From NCBI GenBank assembly GCA_934476315.1, contig CAKSNQ010000048.1:1-10215 (forward strand): a stretch of 10,215 nucleotides of DNA, written 5' to 3'. The position numbers and the translations under genes were made by a program. How positions within the stretch are numbered: the stretch's first letter is position 1; the number at the start of each line of letters is the position of its first letter. Positions 1-6,482 of the stretch are shown here, piece by piece. Source of the DNA: an uncultured Eubacteriales bacterium. Its GTDB lineage: Bacteria > Bacillota > Clostridia > Oscillospirales > CAG-272. The notes beneath the pieces are model-generated. The model did not search any database and was not told the DNA's origin. It saw nothing but the letters and a program-made list of their open reading frames with translations.

Positions 1-497
1 GATTCGAAAGCCATATTGTGTAGAAAGAAGAACGCCGGGAAAACGGAATTTTCAAGGATGTCACCGCGCATGATATCGTAAAGTTCGGACTGATTCCCGA
101 GCTTGTGGGGCGTCTGCCCGTGATGGTTTCCCTGCGCGAGCTGGACAAGGAAGCGCTGATCCGCATTATCAGCGAGCCGAAGAACTCTCTGGTCAAGCAA
201 TATGTAAAGCTGTTTGAAATGGACGGCGTCAAACTCGTCTTTACACCGGAGGCGCTGGAGGAGATCGCAAGCGAAGCTTTGGCGCGGAATATGGGCGCAC
301 GCGGACTGCGTTCCATCGTCGAAAAAATCATGACACCGCTGATGTACGAAACCCCCTCCCGCAGTGATATTGCGGAAATCCGCCTTACCGCCGCCTTTGT
401 CCGCGGCGAGAGTGACGCGGAATTGGTGCTCCGCCCGGACAAAGCCGACATACCGAAGCCGGAGATTGCTCCCGCTCAAGTGAAAAAGCAGGCTTGA
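1..497 (+). CDS. clpX: ATP-dependent Clp protease ATP-binding subunit ClpX, C-terminal part (5' end outside window; apparent frameshift near the edge)
   Basis: ClpX is the AAA+ unfoldase that recognises tagged proteins and threads them into the ClpP peptidase in the cytoplasm. Only about the last 160 residues are here. The open frame runs from 24 to a TGA at 495-497. It contains the box VII motif IPELVGRLPV, whose Arg is the presumed arginine finger, then SEPKNSLVKQY and FEMDGVKLVF, and the sensor-2 motif GARGLRSI. All are typical of the ClpX small domain and separate it from ClpA, ClpB and HslU. The zinc finger and Walker motifs lie upstream of the window. In this frame a TAG occurs at 21-23. 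The frame starting at base 1 reads DSKAIL, which resembles the ClpX segment expected just before this point, so the gene seems to change frame between about 18 and 50. This may be a sequence error at a contig end or a real mutation. A strong terminator follows directly. Confidence 0.93.
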
Positions 498-501
498 TAT
501 G

Positions 502-557
502 AAAATTACGCGCCGGAAATATTCCCCGTGCGGGACCGGTGCGTAATTTTTATTTTT
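502..557 (+). terminator. Rho-independent terminator of clpX
   Basis: Bases 502-516 pair with 536-550 to form a 15-bp stem: AAAATTACGC with GCGTAATTTT, extended inward by one G-U pair and four G/C pairs. Inside it, a short CCC/GGG stem closes a small loop. The stem is followed by a T-rich run to 557. It starts five bases after the clpX stop codon. Confidence 0.88.
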
Positions 558-586
558 TCAAAGCTCTTTCCTTTCTCAGGGAAATG

Positions 587-595
587 TGATATACT
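587..595 (+). promoter_or_regulatory. Probable extended -10 sigma-A promoter of topB
   Basis: TG at 587-588, one base, then TATACT at 590-595 forms an extended -10 element 34 bases before the topB start codon. No good TTGACA-like -35 is present at the right distance (567-572 reads TTTCCT). An extended -10 can compensate for a weak -35. The position, just after the clpX terminator, fits an independent topB promoter. Confidence 0.6.
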
Positions 596-615
596 TAAAG
601 GTGCTTATTCTGACC

Positions 616-623
616 GAAGGAGG
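616..623 (+). promoter_or_regulatory. Ribosome binding site that fixes the topB start
   Basis: GAAGGAGG lies six bases upstream of the ATG at 630. It decides the start: the open frame extends back to a GTG at 528, but that codon lies inside the clpX terminator and upstream of the topB promoter. Confidence 0.85.
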
Positions 624-629
624 TACGCC

Positions 630-2924
630 ATGATTCTGATTATCGCAGAAAAGCCCAGCCTGGCGCGCAACATTGTCGCAGGAATTGAATATGCAGCCGG
701 GAGCGGCTCCCTGACCAAAAAAAGCGGCTATTTTGAGGGCTTGGGATACATCGTATCGTGGGCATTCGGTCATTTGTTTTCGCTTTGCGACATTGAGTCC
801 TACCTCCCGCCGGAAAAGCGGACGGATCGATGGAGCATGGAGAATCTTCCCTGCTTTCCGGAAAATTTTCAGTTTGAGCTACGGCATGAGGCAAACGGAA
901 CCGTAGACGCCGGGGTCAAGCGCCAGTTTGAAACGCTCTGCACGCTGTGCAACCGCGGGGATGTGGACACGATCGCCAACGCGGGAGACGCCGACCGTGA
1001 GGGAGAAATTATCGTAAGGCTGTGTATTCAGAACGCACTGAGCCCCGAGCGGTCTGCCCATTGCCGCCTGCTTCGCCTGTGGCTCCCCGACCAAACCCCG
1101 CAGACGGTCGCCGGTGCGCTCCGCGACATGAAAGATTCTCGCGACTATGACAACCTTGCCGGCGAGGGATTCGCGCGGACCTACATCGACTGGCTGTACG
1201 GCGTCAATCTGACGCGATATGCGACGCTCCGGACGGGGACACTTTTGCGCGTGGGACGCGTGATTGTTCCCATTGTGCGCGCCATTTACGACCGGGACAT
1301 GTCCATCCGCAATTTCACCCCGCAAAAATATTTTGCCATCGTCAGCCGTGCCGAAACCAACGGCGAGATGATCGAGTTGACCTCCAAGCAGAAGTTTGAC
1401 CACCCGGACGAGACGAAGCGCCGCGCTATGGCACAGGCGCTGTGCGAGAGGTACAACTCCCTCCCGGCAACGGTGCTTTCGGTAAAAACAAAAAAAGAAA
1501 AGCTCCCGCCTGGCAAGCTCTATTCCCTCTCCAAACTCCAGAATGTTCTCGGAAAGAAATACAAGATGTCCATGGCAGATTCTCTGGAAATCGTACAAAA
1601 GCTGTACGAGCAGGGATACCTGACGTATCCGCGTACCAATTCGGAATACCTCGCCGTGGCGGAAAAAGATAAAATCAAGAAAATTCTTGAAAATATCGGC
1701 AAAATGGGGTACGCCGTGACGTTCAAGGACAGCAAAGCCATCTTTGACGACAGCAAGATCGAATCCCACTCGGCGCTGACTCCTACTTATAAAATCCCCG
1801 GCAAATCGCAGTTGTCCGAGCGGGAAATGCAGGTGTACTCCACCGTCTTCCGCCGATTTGCGGCGGTGTTCTGCGCGGAGGACTGCACGGTCGCTCGTTC
1901 GGAGCTGACCGTTGCACTCGGTGACCCGGACGCTCCCGAGGAGACATTCACGCTCAAGGGAATGTCCATGCTGGAACGCGGATGGACGAAATATGACGAT
2001 TTCTCTCAAAAGGACAAAATCCTCCCGCCATTGAAGAAAGGCGAGCATGTCAACACCAACTTCCAGCCGGTGGAAAAGGAAACCTCCCCGCCGCGCCATT
2101 ACACGATTGAGACGCTCAACAACTACCTGAAAAATCCGTTTCGCGAGGAACGCGCCGCCCTTGCCAATCGTACCGCCGACAGTGATGTTGGGGACGATCG
2201 CGCCGAGGAAGCCGACCGCGTCGGTGAGAACGACGCTGAGGAATACCGCGCGATGCTGGAGGGCGTGGAGCTTGGCACCGAGGCGACGCGTACCGGAATC
2301 ATCGATAATGCCCGCAACAGCCGCTATATCGAGCTGAAAAAGGACAGCTATTCCATCCTCCCCGACGGAATTTTCCTGATCGAATCGCTGGAGCGCATGA
2401 ACATCCGTATGGACAAATACAAAACCAGCGACATGGGGCGCGCCCTCAAAAAGGTTTTCCACGGGCAGATGACCATTCGTGAGAGCGTTTCCATGGCGCA
2501 AAAGGAAATCGCCGAGGTGTTTGAACGGCGGAACGACATCGACAGTGACATCGGATATTTCGGAGACGTTGTCGGAAAATGTCCCTTGTGCGGCATGGAC
2601 ATCCGCCGGATGCGGAATTTTTACGGATGCTCCGGGTATAAGCAGAACAACTGTAAATTCAGTATTCAGACAGTCATCTGCGGGCGTACAATCGCCCTGT
2701 CGCATGTCCGGGAATTGCTGACGGACGGTCACACAGAGGTCATCGACGGCTTTGTTTCTCCCCGCACGGGAAAGCCTTTCCGCGCTGCCCTCAAGCTGGA
2801 AAACGATCGCGCCGTATTTGATTTTTCTTCCACGCCGCGACGATCGGAGGAGATGATTTCACGCCGTACGCCGATGCAGGAGGAAAATCCGTTCCCTCCC
2901 GCAATCTACGACGGACAATCATAA
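630..2924 (+). CDS. topB: DNA topoisomerase III (type IA topoisomerase), 764 aa
   Basis: Type IA topoisomerases cut one DNA strand through a tyrosine and pass another strand through; topoisomerase III mainly decatenates replication and recombination intermediates. The protein opens with a TOPRIM domain: MILIIAEKPSLAR with Glu7, and the metal-binding DADREGE with Asp120, Asp122 and Glu124. The catalytic tyrosine is Tyr333 in TYPRTNS; the family usually has TYPRTDS. The conserved LGTEATRTGII begins at residue 548. An acidic stretch at about 515-538, with 11 Asp/Glu in 24 residues, interrupts the region before that motif. The C-terminus carries a four-cysteine zinc ribbon (Cys651, 654, 667, 675) and a short topoisomerase tail repeat. 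The length is somewhat above that of the E. coli enzyme. The start at 630 follows a good SD and gives the canonical N-terminus. Plasmid and integrative-element forms of TopB exist, but no mobility genes are nearby, so a chromosomal copy is the simpler reading. Confidence 0.95.
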   Translation: MILIIAEKPSLARNIVAGIEYAAGSGSLTKKSGYFEGLGYIVSWAFGHLFSLCDIESYLPPEKRTDRWSMENLPCFPENFQFELRHEANGTVDAGVKRQFETLCTLCNRGDVDTIANAGDADREGEIIVRLCIQNALSPERSAHCRLLRLWLPDQTPQTVAGALRDMKDSRDYDNLAGEGFARTYIDWLYGVNLTRYATLRTGTLLRVGRVIVPIVRAIYDRDMSIRNFTPQKYFAIVSRAETNGEMIELTSKQKFDHPDETKRRAMAQALCERYNSLPATVLSVKTKKEKLPPGKLYSLSKLQNVLGKKYKMSMADSLEIVQKLYEQGYLTYPRTNSEYLAVAEKDKIKKILENIGKMGYAVTFKDSKAIFDDSKIESHSALTPTYKIPGKSQLSEREMQVYSTVFRRFAAVFCAEDCTVARSELTVALGDPDAPEETFTLKGMSMLERGWTKYDDFSQKDKILPPLKKGEHVNTNFQPVEKETSPPRHYTIETLNNYLKNPFREERAALANRTADSDVGDDRAEEADRVGENDAEEYRAMLEGVELGTEATRTGIIDNARNSRYIELKKDSYSILPDGIFLIESLERMNIRMDKYKTSDMGRALKKVFHGQMTIRESVSMAQKEIAEVFERRNDIDSDIGYFGDVVGKCPLCGMDIRRMRNFYGCSGYKQNNCKFSIQTVICGRTIALSHVRELLTDGHTEVIDGFVSPRTGKPFRAALKLENDRAVFDFSSTPRRSEEMISRRTPMQEENPFPPAIYDGQS

Positions 2925-2929
2925 AAACA

Positions 2930-2970
2930 CGGGCTGTAAAAAAACTCAAAATGAGTTTTTTTACAGCCCG
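2930..2970. terminator. Bidirectional terminator between topB and the hydrolase gene
   Basis: A perfect 19-bp inverted repeat pairs 2930-2948 with 2952-2970 across a 3-base AAA loop. The stem contains a run of seven A/T pairs. T-rich sequence follows on the plus strand (2971-2980) and a run of T follows on the minus strand (complement of 2923-2928). It sits between two convergent stop codons, at 2922-2924 (plus) and 2977-2979 (minus), and probably serves both genes. Confidence 0.92.
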
Positions 2971-2976
2971 TTCATT

Positions 2977-4263
2977 TTATTTGGACTTGTTCGCCGGGCG
3001 GGTGGCAGACTTTTTGGGCTTCACCGAGACCATGGAAGCCTCTGCCTTCCGCTTGGCTGGAAGTTTCTTTGCGGGGGCGGGAGTGGCAATCTTCCCTACC
3101 GGTTCCACTTTTTCGTTCCGCTCCTCAAGGACGGTCTCCTCTGCGGCGGGCTTGCTTTTCGTCCATGCCGGGAGAATGCTTTCGACCCACAGCCTCCCCG
3201 CTTCTCCGGTGAGCTGTGCCAGGGATTCGAGAACCGTTTTGCGGGAGGTACTGTCGCTGTTCCGCAACATCTTCCAGAGCCAGTTGCGGTCCTTCGTCAG
3301 CTCTGTCAGGGTCTTTGCGTTGGTCGCGGTCAGAACCCGATAGAGCGAATCAATGAATTTTTCGCGCTTCTCATCGTCCATGTCGGCGATCCATTTTTTC
3401 AGGGAGCGGTCGATCATCTCGCTCTCCTTGGAAAGCGCCTCCGCCTCCACAAAGTGCGTCCCGACGACCTGCCACGAAAAACCATCGTGTTGCCACAAGC
3501 CGGATGCGTTACTCAAAACGACGCGATAGCGGTTATCGTGCTCCAACAGCCGCCCGACCACCGAGCTTTGCGGAACAATCGTCTCGATCCGCTCTTGCAT
3601 TTCGGTGTAGCACGCGGACGCCACGACCTCACTGCGATAGCCGGGACCATCATTGCTGTACACATGCGCAATGCGCGGCTTGATCTGCTCATCCGCGTGA
3701 ATTGCCGCGTAGATTGCCAGATTCCCGCCCTTGCTGTGTCCGCCTATGTAGAGCGTGGGGTGGGAAATCGCTCCCGCGACCTCGTTGACATATGCCACGG
3801 CTTCCTTTTGCGACGGCACCGCTTCCAGCACGCCCATGTTGAAATTTTCTTTCCAACCGATCAGCGTGTCGTCCGTACCGCGGAAAGAAAGGTACGCCTG
3901 CTGATCGTCGATCAGCGCGGTGATCGCGGCAAATTGCTTTTGCAGATCCAGATCAATGTGATCGACAAACGCGGTCAGTGCGATGTCCCGGTAGCGGCGG
4001 CACTCCGACGTTTTGCGGAAAAGCGTGAAAATGACCGACGGAACGATGAGCCCGAGCGACACCTTTTCGTCCCACTGGGTAGAAAAGTATCGTTCTGCTG
4101 CCTCATGAAGGGAAATTGTTCCCTCCGCGGCGTGTTCCGGCACGATTCCCCGGAGGGGAACAAAGGAAAGCTCTGCGAGAATCAGGTTGTCCACCTCGTT
4201 GAACGGGGATTGGTCAAAGGTGATGTCGCCACGCCAATCCAGATAATCCAAAATGTTCGCCAT
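2977..4263 (-). CDS. DUF2974 (Mbeg1-like) alpha/beta hydrolase with basic C-terminal tail, 428 aa
   Basis: This resembles the DUF2974 family, predicted lipase-like serine hydrolases common in Clostridia and lactic acid bacteria, with no settled substrate. The start MANILDYLDWRGD is typical of the family. FRGT at 127-130 resembles the oxyanion loop of class 3 lipases. The nucleophile elbow is GGHSKGG, with Ser177 as the likely nucleophile. Asp205 in SNDGPGY and His259 in QHDGFSW are the likely remaining triad members. I see no signal peptide or membrane segment, so it is probably cytoplasmic. After about residue 365 the sequence becomes low complexity. The last 41 residues (388-428) hold 12 Lys/Arg against one acidic residue and are rich in Pro and Ala. 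The start follows AAGGAG at 4272-4277, 8 bases from the ATG. It lies 39 bases downstream of nrdR on the same strand with no terminator between them, so co-transcription is likely. The true substrate and the role of the tail are unknown. Confidence 0.85.
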   Translation of the reverse strand: MANILDYLDWRGDITFDQSPFNEVDNLILAELSFVPLRGIVPEHAAEGTISLHEAAERYFSTQWDEKVSLGLIVPSVIFTLFRKTSECRRYRDIALTAFVDHIDLDLQKQFAAITALIDDQQAYLSFRGTDDTLIGWKENFNMGVLEAVPSQKEAVAYVNEVAGAISHPTLYIGGHSKGGNLAIYAAIHADEQIKPRIAHVYSNDGPGYRSEVVASACYTEMQERIETIVPQSSVVGRLLEHDNRYRVVLSNASGLWQHDGFSWQVVGTHFVEAEALSKESEMIDRSLKKWIADMDDEKREKFIDSLYRVLTATNAKTLTELTKDRNWLWKMLRNSDSTSRKTVLESLAQLTGEAGRLWVESILPAWTKSKPAAEETVLEERNEKVEPVGKIATPAPAKKLPAKRKAEASMVSVKPKKSATRPANKSK

Positions 4264-4302
4264 AAACCCTACTCCTTCCTTTTCGCTTCCAGTGCCGTTG
4301 GT

Positions 4303-4746
4303 TTATTCGCCCTTGAGGGTGCGCAGTTCCTTGAGAAACGTATCGACGTCGGTGAACTCCCGGTAAACCGAAGCAAACCGGACGTAGGACACCTCATCGC
4401 GGGCTTTGAGCTTTTGCATCACCATCTCACCGATGTCCCGTGTCGGGATGTCCTGGCGCATGGCGTTCTGAATTTCCTGCTCGACCTCAAGCGTCAGCTT
4501 TTCGGCGTCCACCGGGCGTTTTTCCGTTGCCTTCATGATGCCGGAGAGCAGCTTTGCCCGGTCGAACAGCTCGCGACTGCCGTCCTTCTTAATAACAAAC
4601 ACCGGCACAGACTCCACCATTTCAAAGGTCGTGAACCGCTTCTGGCACGCCAGACATTCCCGTCTGCGGCGGATCGTGGCGCCGTCCTGTGCCGAACGGG
4701 AATCTACAACTTTACTTTCAGGATAGCCGCAACATGGGCATTTCAT
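4303..4746 (-). CDS. nrdR: Transcriptional repressor NrdR, 147 aa
   Basis: NrdR is the zinc-ribbon/ATP-cone repressor of ribonucleotide reductase genes. It senses ATP/dATP and binds paired palindromic NrdR boxes. The N-terminal zinc ribbon is complete (Cys3, Cys6, Cys31, Cys34) and followed by the basic DNA-contact segment IRRRRECLAC. The ATP-cone spans about residues 48-138, beginning VFVIKKDGSRELFDRAKL. The length is close to the usual ~150 residues. The start was set at 4746 because it gives the canonical MKCPCCG N-terminus and follows GGAGG at 4755-4759, 8 bases away. An open frame runs further upstream to 4893, but that part crosses the promoter and operator. The gene is probably first in a two-gene transcript with the hydrolase. 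No ribonucleotide reductase gene lies in the window. Confidence 0.96.
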   Translation of the reverse strand: MKCPCCGYPESKVVDSRSAQDGATIRRRRECLACQKRFTTFEMVESVPVFVIKKDGSRELFDRAKLLSGIMKATEKRPVDAEKLTLEVEQEIQNAMRQDIPTRDIGEMVMQKLKARDEVSYVRFASVYREFTDVDTFLKELRTLKGE

Positions 4747-4784
4747 TTTTTTATCCTCCGTCGTCATTTGCTTTGCAAAAAGAC

Positions 4785-4820
4785 ACTGTGACCACAGCAT
4801 TTTGTATCTGTGGTCACAGT
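4785..4820. promoter_or_regulatory. Paired palindromic operator upstream of nrdR (candidate NrdR autoregulatory boxes)
   Basis: ACTGTGACCACAG (4785-4797) and CTGTGGTCACAGT (4808-4820) form a perfect 13-bp inverted repeat with a 10-base spacer. Each half is itself a palindrome of the form CTGTG-N2-CACAG, and their centres are 22 bp apart, about two helical turns. The right-hand copy overlaps the -10 box of nrdR. Paired palindromes an integral number of turns apart are the known arrangement of NrdR boxes, and autoregulation is plausible. The bases differ from the AT-rich NrdR consensus I recall, so another regulator cannot be excluded. Confidence 0.7.
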
Positions 4821-4826
4821 ATACCA
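4818..4826 (-). promoter_or_regulatory. Probable nrdR promoter (extended -10)
   Basis: Read on the minus strand, TGG at 4826-4824 followed by TATACT at 4823-4818 forms an extended -10. The -35 is weak: the best candidate, TTTATT with 17-base spacing, lies in the T/A-rich stretch upstream. Transcription would begin near 4811, inside the palindrome pair. A bound repressor there would block polymerase. Confidence 0.6.
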
Positions 4827-4875
4827 TATTTTTGTAAAAAAATAAAGACCAAACGAAAATCTTTTGAAAATTTTT

Positions 4876-4902
4876 CCGCAGGCATGGCTCCATGCGGCGC
4901 GG
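4876..4902 (-). terminator. Possible terminator of the dpaAB transcript
   Basis: On the minus strand, 25 bases after the dpaB stop, GCATGG/CCATGC (4882-4887 with 4890-4895) is flanked by an outer CCGC/GCGG pair (4899-4902 with 4876-4879), with an internal loop between. It is followed by AAAAATTTTC, not a clean run of T, so termination may be inefficient. The position between dpaB and the nrdR promoter supports the call. Confidence 0.42.
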
Positions 4903-4926
4903 TGTACTGCGAAATCTACGCTTTGT

Positions 4927-5487
4927 TTACCAAATGAGCTTGCGCGGTTGCACTCCCTCGAGCGCGTCGTGCAAAGTATCCGGGATGCGGTCAAAATCCG
5001 CAACCATCGAATGGGGCTTTCCGGCGGGGTCGTCCTGAACCAGCGGGACAAAATACACGCTTTTTCGCGTCAGAAGCGCGGCGATATTTTTCAGATTCGC
5101 CGAGAGCGCATCATTGGACGCCAACGCCAGAACCAGCGGTCGGTCGCTCCTCAAATGCGCTTTTGCCGCCATGCACACTGCGGTATCCGTGATGCCGCAG
5201 GACAGCTTGGCAAGCGTATTGCCCGTACAGGGGCTGATAACCAATGCATCGAGCGGGTGCTTCGGTCCGAGCGGCTCTGCCTCCACAATGGTGTGGATGA
5301 CCGGGCGACCGCACAATTTCTCAACACGTTTGATAATATCCGCCGCTTTTCCAAAGCGGGTATCGGTCGAAAATACATTTTCACTCATAATGGGCTGGAC
5401 ATCATACCCCTGCACTGTCAGCCCCTCGAGTTGCTTGATTGATCGGGCGATCGTACAGAATGAACCGCAAAACGCGTATCCGATCAT
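4927..5487 (-). CDS. dpaB: Dipicolinate synthase subunit B (flavoprotein family), 186 aa
   Basis: DpaB (SpoVFB in Bacillus subtilis) is the flavoprotein-like subunit of dipicolinate synthase. The enzyme oxidises the lysine-pathway intermediate dihydroxy-tetrahydrodipicolinate to dipicolinic acid in the mother cell during sporulation. The N-terminus MIGYAFCGSFCT holds the flavoprotein-fold phosphate loop. ISPCTGNTLAKL at 84-95 and GITDTAVCMAAKAHLR at 98-113 are strong family signatures, followed by NDALSANLKNIA and YFVPLVQDDP. The length is slightly shorter than the ~200 residues of the B. subtilis protein. The start at 5487 overlaps the dpaA stop in an ATGA, and a perfect AGGAGGTGA (5495-5503) lies 7 bases upstream inside the end of dpaA. 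The longer open frame reaching 5625 lies within dpaA coding sequence and is not used. Confidence 0.95.
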   Translation of the reverse strand: MIGYAFCGSFCTIARSIKQLEGLTVQGYDVQPIMSENVFSTDTRFGKAADIIKRVEKLCGRPVIHTIVEAEPLGPKHPLDALVISPCTGNTLAKLSCGITDTAVCMAAKAHLRSDRPLVLALASNDALSANLKNIAALLTRKSVYFVPLVQDDPAGKPHSMVADFDRIPDTLHDALEGVQPRKLIW

Positions 5488-6362
5488 TCCAATTTCACCT
5501 CCTCCAGGTAAGGAAGAAGCGCGTCGGCGATCAGGTTCCCCGCACTGCGCGGGGCATAGATCGCGGGGAGTCCGCCTGCGTACCGGACCCGATCGCCGAA
5601 CATCGTTGCCTCCGCCGGATCCCACCCACCGGGAGCCGACGCCAATTCGATCAGTGCGCTTCCCGCGTCAGAAATTCGTTGCAAGCTCTGCCGATCAATC
5701 AGGCGGTACGGGATTGTATTGAATATCACATCGTATCCGTCGGCAAGTGCGTCAAGGGAGCTTTTCCCGTCCTTCAACACGATCGGGAGGGCGTGGAGAT
5801 GGTCATTTTGCAGGCGCGCTACATCGCGGCGTTTCCGGACGGCTACGGTGACGCTTGCTCCAAGTGCGTGCAGACGTTCCGCCAGCGCAAAGCCGATCCT
5901 CCCGTATCCGAGGATGGCGACCTGCGCACCGTCCAGCGTGCGGTCGAGCAGTTCCATTGCGATAAAAATTGCCCCCTCCGCCGTCGGAACGGCGTTGCGG
6001 ATCTGAACCTCCTCCATCGCCATGTAATCTACAAGGCGTACGCCCTGCTCGATCGCCGCGCGTGACACTGCCGGTGGAATCCTGCCACCGAAGACGGGAA
6101 TTTTCCGTTCACCAACGCACGCTAACAAATCCGCGACGCGCCACCGTTTTTCCTGCCCGGGAAAAATATTGATCACATCGATGCCGACAAATGCCGGCGT
6201 CGGCAAAATGACAGCATGGCATCCCGCAATGACCTGCTCTGCGGGTTCTGCGCAATCCGCACCGCAGGTCCGGACGCCTACTCCGAACGTCAAAAGGCGT
6301 TCGCCTATGGCTCGGGTACGGGCGTCCTCCCCCAGCACCGCAACTTTTATATTATCAGGCAT
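5484..6362 (-). CDS. dpaA: Dipicolinate synthase subunit A, 292 aa
   Basis: DpaA (SpoVFA) is the NAD(P)-binding subunit that, with DpaB, forms dipicolinate. Dipicolinate chelates calcium in the spore core and gives heat resistance. The N-terminal domain begins IKVAVLGEDARTRA and includes VILPTPAF at 51-58. The family motif NAVPTAEGAIFIAME begins at about 123. The Rossmann dinucleotide loop GYGRIG is at 152-157, followed by VAVRKRRDVARL. YDVIFNTIPY and the late ELASAPGGWDP motif also match the family. The length is very close to the ~297 residues of B. subtilis SpoVFA. The start follows AAAGGAAG (6373-6380), 10 bases from the ATG. The C-terminal codons for LEEVKLE also encode the SD of dpaB, so the two are translationally coupled. 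The gene lies 120 bases downstream of sleL on the same strand. Confidence 0.95.
   Translation of the reverse strand: MPDNIKVAVLGEDARTRAIGERLLTFGVGVRTCGADCAEPAEQVIAGCHAVILPTPAFVGIDVINIFPGQEKRWRVADLLACVGERKIPVFGGRIPPAVSRAAIEQGVRLVDYMAMEEVQIRNAVPTAEGAIFIAMELLDRTLDGAQVAILGYGRIGFALAERLHALGASVTVAVRKRRDVARLQNDHLHALPIVLKDGKSSLDALADGYDVIFNTIPYRLIDRQSLQRISDAGSALIELASAPGGWDPAEATMFGDRVRYAGGLPAIYAPRSAGNLIADALLPYLEEVKLE
5495..5503 (-). promoter_or_regulatory. Consensus Shine-Dalgarno of dpaB inside dpaA
   Basis: On the minus strand AGGAGGTGA matches the 16S rRNA anti-SD fully and lies 7 bases before the dpaB ATG. With the 4-base overlap of stop and start codons it points to tight coupling and high translation of subunit B. 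Confidence 0.85.
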
Positions 6363-6482
6363 ATCGGTGCATCTTCCTTTACAAAAAGTATGACAACAAA
6401 TTCTGCTGTCATTCCAATATATGCCGCCGCACCGTCCGCCGCCACAGTTTCGGCGTCTCCCCGGAATTTACAGTCTGTTCGC
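6363..6482 (-). other. sleL-dpaA intergenic region with a weak candidate mother-cell sigma promoter
   Basis: This 120-base gap holds G/C-rich repeats (GCGGCGG stretches around 6423-6452) that can pair but have no following T run, so I see no clear sleL terminator. CATACTTT on the minus strand (6392-6385) resembles sigma-E/sigma-K -10 boxes, with GAATGAC 15 bases upstream as a poor -35. A start there would give a leader of only ~16 bases, so dpaAB may instead depend on read-through from sleL. Confidence 0.3.

Noticed and set aside
528..629. Longer topB starting at a GTG at 528
   Set aside because: It would begin inside the clpX terminator and add 34 unrelated residues before the canonical MILIIAEKPS start, which has its own SD.
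879..2732. 617-codon open frame on the minus strand
   Set aside because: It lies fully antisense to topB, which has clear catalytic motifs. Its translation shows no recognisable domain. G/C-rich third positions in topB remove stop codons from this antisense frame.
3454..4791. 445-codon open frame on the plus strand
   Set aside because: It is antisense to the hydrolase and nrdR, crosses their junction and the nrdR promoter, and has no motif or SD-supported start.
4785..4820. nrdR inverted repeat as a transcription terminator for dpaAB
   Set aside because: No T run follows it on the minus strand and it overlaps the nrdR -10 box, so an operator fits better.
4747..4893. Longer nrdR starting at 4893
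   Set aside because: The added 49 residues would span the promoter and operator. NrdR proteins start at MKCP, and an SD supports 4746.
6423..6452. G/C-rich repeats between sleL and dpaA as a terminator
   Set aside because: Pairing is possible, but no T run follows on the minus strand, so it does not meet the pattern of an intrinsic terminator.
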